DNA of 42,753 bases from the NCBI RefSeq assembly GCF_014651015.1, contig NZ_BMWB01000032.1, positions 1-42,753 on the forward strand, in the 5' to 3' direction. Each line of letters starts with the position of its first letter. Position 1 is the stretch's first letter. Shown here piece after piece: positions 26,338 through 33,243 of this stretch. The notes under the pieces were generated by a model, which worked only from the letters and a program-made list of their open reading frames with translations, searched no databases and had not been told where the DNA came from. The DNA comes from Streptomyces xantholiticus (lineage in GTDB: Bacteria; Actinomycetota; Actinomycetes; Streptomycetales; Streptomycetaceae). The position numbers were made by a program, and so were the translations under genes.

Positions 26338-26781
26338 ATGGATGAAGCGTTGTTGGATATTGCCGAGGTCGCACGGCGCTCCGGACTGACGCCCTCAGCC
26401 CTGCGGTTCTATGAGAAGAAGGGCCTGATTGCCCCCGCGGGCCGCAACGGCCTTCGCCGCACCTACCATCCGGACGTGCTGGAACGCCTGGGGCTGATCA
26501 CATGCGCGCGCAGCGCCGGTTTTTCGGTTGCTGAGATTGGCCGGTTCCTCGTGGCGCGGCCGTCCGACGCGGACCTGCGCGTCCGCATGGCTGCCAAGGC
26601 CCGCGACCTGGACGAGCAGATCGGCCAGCTCAACCGGCTCCGCGACAGCCTCCGCCACGCCGCGGTCTGCGACCACGAGCGAATCGTTGACTGTCCCGGC
26701 TTCAAGCAGGCCGTCGGCAACGTGTCCGCACCGGCAGCACCATCTCCTACCTGCTCTCCGACCACCAGGGCACCGCGATGA
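26338..26781 (+). CDS. MerR-family regulator, C-terminus fused to Rhs DNA
   Basis: The N-terminal winged HTH is complete: LDIAEVARRSGLTPSALRFY then EKKGLIAPAGRNGLRRTYHP. The dimerisation helix follows (ARDLDEQIGQLNRLRDSLRH) and CDHERIVDCPGFKQA is the usual family end with a Cys pair that could bind a metal or sense redox. The last 20 or so codons (about 26718 on) are Rhs sequence read in the wrong phase, so the natural tail was replaced. The DNA-binding and dimer parts should still work. It probably regulates the divergent hydrolase gene. Confidence 0.85.
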   Translation: MDEALLDIAEVARRSGLTPSALRFYEKKGLIAPAGRNGLRRTYHPDVLERLGLITCARSAGFSVAEIGRFLVARPSDADLRVRMAAKARDLDEQIGQLNRLRDSLRHAAVCDHERIVDCPGFKQAVGNVSAPAAPSPTCSPTTRAPR

Positions 26782-27287
26782 CCGCCATCACCGTCGGAAC
26801 CTTGGCGATCACCCGCCGCAAGCAACTCCCCTTCGGAGGCCTGCGCACCGAACAGTCAGAAGCCTTCGGCCCCCGCGGCTTCGTCGGCGGCACCAACGAC
26901 CCCACCGGCCTCACCCACCTCGGCGCCCGCGAATACGACCCCACCCTCGGCCGCTTCCTCTCCGTCGACCCCATCATCGACTACACCGACCCCGCCCAGA
27001 TGCACGCCTACAGCTACGCCCACAACAACCCACTCACCAAATCCGACCCCGACGGCCCCGTCGGCGGCCACTCACAAAACGACGAAGCCTGGGCGAGAGA
27101 TCGCGGCATGACCGCCGGCTACACCAAGAAGAGCGGCAAATGGGCCTGGGAGGAGACCCCGAAGAAGGACGCCGAATCCCTGCGCCGCTACGGTGCCTAT
27201 CGTGAAGACCCTGCCCACTACATGATCGATGATTCGTACGCAGCAGCCCGTGGGAAGCAGGCCTCAGAGGGCAGAGCTAAAGCGTAG
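26718..27287 (+). pseudogene. Rhs/YD-repeat toxin C-terminal fragment
   Basis: In frame from about 26718: TISYLLSDHQGTAMTAI, then LPFGGLRTEQ, GFVGGTNDPTGLTHLGAREY and DPTLGRFLSVDPI, the Rhs-repeat core signature, with YSYAHNNPLTKSDPDG marking its end. The variable C-terminal tip (from 27057, about 75 residues: GHSQNDEAWARDRGMTAGYT ... RYGAYREDPAHYMIDDSYAA) ends at an in-frame TAG (27285-27287), after which ARAKAKADAERRKKGAV continues in the same phase. The whole 5' part of the Rhs gene is missing and the join is directly on the MerR gene. I do not recognise the toxin fold. Confidence 0.8.
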
Positions 27288-27347
27288 GCGGCGGCTCGTG
27301 CCAAGGCTAAGGCGGACGCAGAGCGTCGTAAGAAGGGGGCGGTTTGT

Positions 27348-27587
27348 ATGTCGTTTCGTGCAGTGCTCTTTTCCCTGCTTCGCAGGAAATCTTTCTATGG
27401 GATGATTCTCGGTTACTCAATCCTCGCGTTGATTGCAGCTCCTATGGTGGAAAGTGATTCACTTGTCCTCACGATTGTCGCATTCGTCACTGGCGTTACA
27501 TTTGTTCCCTATCTCATGAAGGTTATTTCAGAGAACGAAGCTCCCGAAAAGAATTGTGGAGAGGGTGACGAAGCCAACGGCCAATGA
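27348..27587 (+). CDS. small membrane protein, candidate Rhs immunity protein
   Basis: A 79-residue protein with GGGGG eight bases before the ATG. Two hydrophobic helices: YGMILGYSILALIAAPMV and LVLTIVAFVTGVTFVPYL, then an acidic tail ENEAPEKNCGEGDE. It directly follows the Rhs tip, the standard place for a cognate immunity gene, and is clearly AT-richer than the genes around it (TTTCTATGG, TTCACTTG, GTTATTTC), which fits recent transfer. A membrane immunity protein would suit a toxin acting on or through the membrane. The link to the toxin is inference. Confidence 0.65.
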   Translation: MSFRAVLFSLLRRKSFYGMILGYSILALIAAPMVESDSLVLTIVAFVTGVTFVPYLMKVISENEAPEKNCGEGDEANGQ

Positions 27588-27846
27588 GTCTGAAGAGCCA
27601 CCCACTCGGAGCGCCGACGTGCCCGAACCGGAACTCATCCACCCGCGGTCATCGGCCCGGTCGGCCATGAACCGTACGGCGGCTTCGACGAGGACCGTCA
27701 CCAGGCGACGGCCGCCGCCGGCTGCGGTCAGGGTGGCCGCGCCGATCGCCCCGCAGCCGCCCAGCTGGGCGAAGACGGTGTCCAGCGGGGTGCCGACGAG
27801 GGACAGGGCGTTGCCCAGCCCCAGGACGGCGATCAGCAGGATGGTG
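27588..27846 (-). pseudogene. membrane-protein fragment
   Basis: Minus-strand reading from 27846: LTTILLIAVLGLGNALSLVG, TPLDTVFAQLGGCGAIGAAT and then RRLVTVLVEAAVRFMADR, with strong third-position GC. Two hydrophobic stretches. There is no start codon before the adjoining gene's stop at 27848, so the N-terminus is missing. It resembles small membrane proteins of actinomycete conjugative elements, but I cannot name it. Confidence 0.45.
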
Positions 27847-27847
27847 G

Positions 27848-28690
27848 TTAGTGGGTGTGGCCGATCTGCTCGATGTCGGGCAGCGTCTTCATGATGGTCT
27901 TGAGAGCTTTGGCCAGTTGGTGTTCGGCTTCGGCGTCTGCAGCTACCAGGGTGCGGTGGAGTGTCCATGCTTCGTCGTCGTGAGCGGAGGGGGTCCGCAC
28001 CGCGGCTTCGGCGAATTGGAATCGGAGCTGTGTCGAGAACTCGAGCTTCTCGAGTGTCTTCGCTGATTCGCTGAGGGTGGTGTGGGCTGCGGGAGGCAGC
28101 CAGCGGAGGCCGAGTTCTTCCAGCCGCGGCCGGATGTCGTTGTCGAGGCGGGCCCAGTTCTGCAGGATCTGTCTGATCCAGGGGCGGAGGTCATTGCGGG
28201 CTTTCGTCAGTGCCTGTCCTCGGGCTGTCGCCCAGTCGTTGAGATCCGTACGCAGATCCTGCCGCAGGGTGTCGAGCGCACTGCCGTCCTCGGGAAGGTG
28301 CTCGTTGTGGTCCAAATCCTTCTTGACGGCCCGACTTCCCGCCCTCAGCGCGTCCAGGGTGGCGTCGATCCTTGCTGGATCACTCTCGACCAGGCCTGTC
28401 CTGAGGGTCGCGGCGAACGAGGCTGCCGTCTTGCGCGCGTGGGAGGCACAAGCCCGGCGGGCCGCGGCGTCAGCCTGATCCTCGGCCAGCTTGGAGAGCG
28501 CCAGCAGCGCAAACGGGACGCCCACCAGCAGGCCGGCGAGGCTGGAGAAAAGGTTCGTCGCGAAGCCGCGGTTGTCCCACCAGCCGTGGCAGTCTCCGTA
28601 CAAGCCCAACGACATCAGCGCTACGCCCAACGGTACGAACACCCGAACGACCACCCGGACTGACTTCGGCGTGCTCTGCCACCACTCCAT
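27848..28690 (-). CDS. membrane protein with long helical cytoplasmic domain
   Basis: 280 residues from the ATG at 28690, preceded by AAAGGGGG. Two membrane segments: VVVRVFVPLGVALMSLGLYG and ATNLFSSLAGLLVGVPFALL. The rest is a long charged helical domain (ADAAARRACASHARKTAASF ... DLNDWATARGQALTKARNDL ... HQLAKALKTIMKTLPDIEQI), likely coiled coil. No enzyme motif. Function unknown. The gene looks intact and is preceded on its own strand by a 380-base gene-free region. Confidence 0.8.
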   Translation of the reverse strand: MEWWQSTPKSVRVVVRVFVPLGVALMSLGLYGDCHGWWDNRGFATNLFSSLAGLLVGVPFALLALSKLAEDQADAAARRACASHARKTAASFAATLRTGLVESDPARIDATLDALRAGSRAVKKDLDHNEHLPEDGSALDTLRQDLRTDLNDWATARGQALTKARNDLRPWIRQILQNWARLDNDIRPRLEELGLRWLPPAAHTTLSESAKTLEKLEFSTQLRFQFAEAAVRTPSAHDDEAWTLHRTLVAADAEAEHQLAKALKTIMKTLPDIEQIGHTH

Positions 28691-29072
28691 GACGCCCCCT
28701 TTCAAATCCCCCAATACCAGGGGCGACAGTAGCGCGGGGTGCACTCACCAGGGCGGGCCGTCCCCACAACGAGCACCGGGCCTGCGCCCTGCCGCGGCCC
28801 TCTTCAGCTGCAGGAACGCCGAGGGCTGCCGAGCTGGGAACGGCTTCTTCGGTGCGGGTGGGCGGCACGCTTCTGTCCGGTCCCGGGCCCCAGCCGGGGC
28901 CCGGCCGTGCTGTCCCTGCTGCCCGGCAGGGGCACCACTGAGCCGGCCTTCGCCCCCGCGGTGACTTCCGGCCCGCTCCGCCCACACGGGCCCCGGTAGG
29001 GGTCGGCCGTGCTGCTCCGCTGTTCCCGTCAGGGAGCAGCGCCGTTCGCCGGCCCCGGGAAGCCGAAGAGGA
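28691..29072. other. intergenic with repeated GC hairpins
   Basis: No gene seen. CCGGGCCCC (28883-28891), loop AGCC, GGGGCCCGG (28896-28904) is the same stem as at 25318-25339. A weaker relative, GGGCCCCGGTAGGGGTC, follows at about 28988, then TGTTCCCGTCAGGGAGCAGC at 29021-29040, which matches 25356-25375 at 18 of 20 positions. The region probably terminates the genes on either side. Confidence 0.6.
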
Positions 29073-30165
29073 CTACGCCCGCGCCGTAGGGGAGGAAGCC
29101 CAGGCGGGAAAGCCCCGGCTGTTCCGCCGCCGCTGCTCGGCCTGGGAACGCAAGAACATCGGCCGGGCGTCGATCACGCTGGCCAGCAACTGGGTGTGCC
29201 GCAGATGGGCCCGCTTCAGCAACCGCAGAACCCGTGCACAGGTGAGCTGCACGTCGGCGTCCTGCACTTCGCTGCGAGCCTCGCGGGTCCACTCCATCAG
29301 TTCGCGCTCCACCTGCTGACGCTCGCCGAGAGGGGAGCGGGCGGAGCTCAGCAGCTGCGGGATCTGCTGCTTCCAGTCCACCGCCCGCACATCGCGCCCG
29401 GTCTCCTCCAGCACCGCGCGGACACGCTCGCCGTAGAGCAAGGACAACTTCAGGCTGTCAGCCGCGCTGTCCTCCGCCCGTCCCCACCGCCCCGTACTCA
29501 CCTGGCGGCGCAACATCGCGTCCTTCGCGGCCTGCTCGTCCTCCACGTCGTACTCCAGCCCCGCCAGCAGCAGGTTGATCGCCGGAGCAGTGGCCTTCAG
29601 AACCGCCTGACCGTGCCGCCCGAACCCCTCCTCCAGGAACCGCAACGACACTGTCACCCGCTGGTGGCCGGTCCGCTAGTCGCTGTAGGAGACGTCGAAC
29701 TCCTCCCCGCCCTGGGCGTCGTTGAGCAGTTCACGCAGCACGAACAGGGCGACCGCCCGATGCTCCGCCTCCTCCCGGTCCGGAGCCGCCGCCCGCGCCA
29801 GTGAGGCCAAGAACGCCACCACGTCCTCCGTGTTGGCCTCCACCTCCATTCCCTGCCTGCTCACCACGGCTTCCAATGCCGTCAGCGCCAGGGGTGCGCG
29901 GATCGTAGAGATCCGCCGGGAACTGCTGCCATGCCTGCCGGTGATCGATGCGGTGCAACGGAGCGGCACGCGCCATCACGGAGGCGCGTCGTACGAAGCC
30001 CGGCTCAGCCACCAGACCAAGCCATGTGTCGTCTCCGTGCGCGGGATCCGGAGCGGCAGCCAGAAGCCGCAGCTCCTCCCGGTCCAGCAGAGACCGCACG
30101 ATCTCATCGGTGTCGTCATCCTCATCAAGACCGTGACCGGCCTCGGAGAAGCGGGAATCTCGCAT
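29073..30165 (-). pseudogene. broken gene for an unrecognised helical protein
   Basis: Three blocks form one gene. From the ATG at 30165: MRDSRFSEAGHGLDEDDDTD, LLDREELRLLAAAPDPAHGD. A one-base shift near 29895 (a CCCC run) leads to LALTALEAVVSRQGMEVEAN and LNDAQGGEEFDVSYSD, then an in-frame TAG at 29678-29676. In the same phase follow GHQRVTVSLRFLEEGFGRHG, LLLAGLEYDVEDEQAAKDAM and LTCARVLRLLKRAHLRHTQL to the stop at 29073. The protein would be about 360 residues, helical, acidic at the start, with no visible catalytic motif; its true C-terminus may be lost. I do not recognise it. Confidence 0.6.
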
Positions 30166-30370
30166 GCGCACAGTGCAACAGAGATATGACAAAACATGGC
30201 AAAAGATAATTATCGGGCCATTCTGTCGGCGGGCGGCCAACAGGGGGGAACCTCAACCGCAACAAGACCCACTTCACCCGCAGCTTTGCCTCTCCACCCC
30301 GACCATCAGAATCGCTACGATCACGGATCAGCGGTTCGGGGATCACCTTGCCGCAGGGGATAATCGCTGC

Positions 30371-30724
30371 ATGTCCGTCACCGACTCCGGCCGCGACGAT
30401 GCGGCGCTGTACCGAGTGAAGTTTGCCCAGCGGTTGCCGGCCGACCTGGGCGAGCTCACGGGGCCTGAACACGGCCTGGTCGAGCTTCCACTCCACGTGG
30501 CCTGGTCCGGTCTGCGCGTCTTCGACCTGGACCGTCCACGCCAGCGCATGGGCCTGTACCGGACCGTGCTCGCCGAGGGCATGACCGAGGACCTGTGCCA
30601 CTTCCTCAACGGCAACCTGCTCGTGGACCTGTGGCCAGTGCTGCGCACCCTCGTCGGCCGCACCGTGAGGGACGTCTGGGAGGACGCCTTCCCGCAGCTG
30701 CGGGAAGCCAGGGCCGCCGCGTGA
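30371..30724 (+). CDS. partner protein of the AbiEii-like nucleotidyltransferase
   Basis: 117 residues from the ATG at 30371 (AGGGGA about ten bases before). The body reads LYRVKFAQRLPADLGELTGP, LPLHVAWSGLRVFDLDRPRQ, RMGLYRTVLAEGMTEDLCHF and WPVLRTLVGRTVRDVWEDAF. No winged-helix AbiEi motif is visible, so this is not a standard AbiEi antitoxin. Its stop overlaps the GTG start (30721) of the nucleotidyltransferase gene, indicating coupling and a shared role. By position it could be an antitoxin or regulator. Confidence 0.7.
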   Translation: MSVTDSGRDDAALYRVKFAQRLPADLGELTGPEHGLVELPLHVAWSGLRVFDLDRPRQRMGLYRTVLAEGMTEDLCHFLNGNLLVDLWPVLRTLVGRTVRDVWEDAFPQLREARAAA

Positions 30725-31389
30725 GGATGCCCGAGCTGCACGCACGGCTGCTCGCCGACGTGCTCGCCCTCGGCTCGTCCTTCCCGCTCGTCCTGACCGG
30801 CGGCTACGCCGTCCAGGCCCACCGGCTTGTTGAACGAGTCAGCCAAGACCTGGACCTCGCCACCGAAGCCGCCACACCGATGGACGAGATCACGCAGTCG
30901 CTGCGCACCGGCCTCGAGGAATAGGGCTGGCAGGTGTCGGTGATCGAGGTGGCGCCCCTGTCGGCGCGCTTCGAGGTCACCGATCCACTCACCGGCGATG
31001 TATGCGAAGTCGACGTCCTCAAAGAAGTCTTCTGGCGCCCCATTGCCCACAGCGACTACGGCCCTGTCCTCGGTGAGGAGGACGTGATCGGCACCAAGGT
31101 CAGAGCCCTCGCAGACCGCGGCGCAGCCCGCGACCTGATCGACGTCTTCGCCGCTTCACGCCGCTGGAACTCCTCCGACCTCGAAGAGTTCGGCCGACGT
31201 CACGCCCGCGGCCGGTTCAGCCCCGAAGACCTACAAGCGCGCCTGGCCGGCGCCGACTGGATCGACGACGCCGAGTTCGCCGCCTACGGCCTGGACGAGA
31301 GCGCCATGGGCGCCCTGCGGACCTGGGCCCAGCTCTGGTCCGACGATCTTGCACGCCGCCTGCACCGTCCCGAAAACGATGACGACTGA
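30721..31389 (+). pseudogene. AbiEii-like nucleotidyltransferase with in-frame amber stop
   Basis: Starts at GTG 30721 or ATG 30727. The nucleotidyltransferase signature is GGYAVQAHRLVERVSQDLDL (GG...D.D), as in the DUF1814/AbiEii toxin family. At 30922-30924 a TAG stops the frame after RTGLEE; in the same phase follow GWQVSVIEVAPLSARFEVTD, EVFWRPIAHSDYGPVLGEED, KVRALADRGAARDLIDVFAA and RRWNSSDLEEFGRRHARGRF to a stop at 31387-31389. The third acidic residue (DVCEVDVL) lies after the stop, so the truncated product should be inactive. Without the stop it would be about 222 residues, near the family's usual length. Confidence 0.8.
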
Positions 31390-31591
31390 GGCCTGTACGC
31401 ATGCGTGTGGCGAACACCTTCGGCCTCTGCCTGCGGGCGCTGCTCCCGCCCGTCTGACACCAGGGCGGCGAGGAGGGAGACCTTGGCCGTTCAACCCGGC
31501 TTCCGCGCACGAGCACGATTTCGCCCGTCGGCGCGCCTCGGCCCGGCGAACCTATCGGTTCACACCCGCGGGACACTCCGGCCAGCGGATC

Positions 31592-32112
31592 ATGTCCGCC
31601 ATGCCCAACACGCTGTGGACCATCGTCATCGCCACGATCACTGCCCTGGCGGTGACGGCCGCCACGAACCTGCTCCTCACGCCGGGCCAGACGGCGTACC
31701 AGCGTGCCTACCGCGACTACCAGGCCCGGATGCTGACCGATGCGGTGGTGACCGCCATCGCGCGCGCCGAACACTTCACGGACGGCTTCCTCAGCGGCCT
31801 GTTTCCTGTACCGCGCCACCGCTCGGCGCTCGGGCTGTGGTTTGACCACCGCCGCGACCAGCACCAAACCGGAGAAGAAGCTGCTGAGTGCGGCTGGACG
31901 CATCCGGGCGGATATGGCGTGGCTGGCCGAAGCGCCCCAGGACGACGAAGAGGCCGCCGCCGTACGGCACTTGTTGCTCGTCGTGGAGGCCTTGGAGGAT
32001 GAGGTGGCCTGGCATTCCCAGGCCCGCTTCGAGGAGGCCGTCCGGACCGCTCGCCGCATGCTCGCCGGCCCCGGGGCGCAGGAGAACGAGCAGCTGCTCT
32101 ACGAGCAAGGCC
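31592..32112 (+). pseudogene. membrane-anchored helical protein, frameshifted
   Basis: The first part, MSAMPNTLWTIVIATITALA then VTAATNLLLTPGQTAYQRAY, has one membrane helix and a charged helical region. The frame moves near 31830, after which TSTKPEKKLLSAAGRIRADM, AWLAEAPQDDEEAAAVRHLL and LEDEVAWHSQARFEEAVRTA continue. Joined, it is an N-terminally anchored helical protein of about 170 residues. Its end is replaced by the lamin-tail fragment at about 32113. Function unknown. Confidence 0.5.
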
Positions 32113-32319
32113 AGGGGCGACTATGTGAAGCTCCGCGGCGGCAACGGCACCGACTCCGACGCCTACAACGTCGTCTATCGCGACAACTGCAACTTCATCT
32201 GGAACAACGACCGCGACACCATCTACCTCTACAAGCCCTCCGGCAGCCGCGCCGACGTCCACTCCTACACCAAGAGCGCAAACGACCCCGACGGCAACGG
32301 CTACATCACCTTCCACTGA
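32113..32319 (+). pseudogene. lamin-tail-domain protein, C-terminal fragment
   Basis: GDYVKLRGGNGTDSDAYNVV then YRDNCNFIWNNDRDTIYLYK and PSGSRADVHSYTK ends in GYITFH and a stop. The W-N-N-D-x-D-T-x-Y-L motif is the hallmark of bacterial lamin-tail (LTD) domains, usually found in secreted proteins. The N-terminal part and signal peptide are missing, and the fragment is fused to the preceding helical-protein gene. Confidence 0.55.
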
Positions 32320-32805
32320 ACATGCGAAGGCCCTGGCCCCATCGCCCGGCGGAGGGGCCAGAGCAGTCCAAGAACCGGTGCCCACATGCCGTCACAGTGC
32401 CCGCAGCGGTGGTGCAAGTAATGGGGACATGACCAGCAGGTGCATGACGCGTCCGCGATCCCTCCGCGGACGGTCACGGCTGGCTGGAGCGGATCCAGCC
32501 GGCCGCAGACTCTCCGAGATCGACGTCCGGTCGTGGACGAGGCGTCGATGGGCGACGACCGCGCCGCCGCCACGCTCATGACGGCCAGGATCACGACCGC
32601 GACGACGGACACCAGTCCGGTCACGATGCGGCCCCTCGCGTGACTGTGGCCGCGTGCCGCAACAAGCTGCCTGAGCCCGGTTGCCCTCGTCACGTCCAAC
32701 CGGGGGCAACTCGGCGGCGCGGACTCCGTGCGCGGCCGCCCAGCGGGCGAACGCTTTCCAGCCCCGGGTCGTCGGGCTCTGCGCACGGGCGGTGGCCCCC
32801 GATGC
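32320..32805. other. gene-poor region, possible membrane-protein scrap
   Basis: No complete gene. On the minus strand about 32560-32645 reads GRIVTGLVSVVAVVILAVMS then VAAARSSPI with good codon bias, a single membrane helix, but the frame degenerates on both sides. It may be the remains of a small membrane protein gene. Confidence 0.3.
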
Positions 32806-33051
32806 TCATTGTGAGGAATGCTCGGGCGGGCCGATGAGCGAGCGCAGTACCGGTACGGCTGAGCCGGCCGCGGCCAGACCGGTGAGCACGGCGGCCGCGA
32901 TGGGCGCGCTGGTGAGCGCGGTCAGGCCGCCCGCCACCAGCCCGATGACAAGCGCGGTGAGCAGGACGACGGTGGTGTGCAGGGACAGGAACGGCGGCTC
33001 CGGGGCGGAGCCGCTCGGGCCGGGGTTCGCCGGCGGCGTCGTTTGCGTCAT
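32806..33051 (-). CDS. small two-helix membrane protein
   Basis: 81 residues from the ATG at 33051: a Pro-rich start (MTQTTPPANPGPSGSAPEPP), helix 1 TTVVLLTALVIGLVAGGLTA, helix 2 IAAAVLTGLAAAGSAVPVL, and a short tail IGPPEHSSQ. No ribosome-binding site is evident. It is divergent from the large SBP-VWA protein gene at 33244. No family assigned. Confidence 0.6.
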   Translation of the reverse strand: MTQTTPPANPGPSGSAPEPPFLSLHTTVVLLTALVIGLVAGGLTALTSAPIAAAVLTGLAAAGSAVPVLRSLIGPPEHSSQ

Positions 33052-33243
33052 GCCAGCACAGTTGCACCGAACACGACGCTGACCTGCATAGAGCGAACAA
33101 CTCCGGTGTTGTCCGATCAAGATGGGTGTGGCGCCGTGCAGTCATCGGCGTGTTCAGCCGTGTTCCATCGTGTTCCGACTCGGCCAGTGCTGTCCGGCCC
33201 GGTTCGTCTACTCTGCTGTCCACGGGGCGAGTGGGGGGACAGA

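Noticed and set aside
27285..30924. Amber recoding (TAG read as an amino acid) in three genes
   Set aside because: The three TAGs would have to replace different ancestral residues, no special tRNA or suppressor was seen, and neighbouring genes also have frameshifts. Decay or error is simpler.
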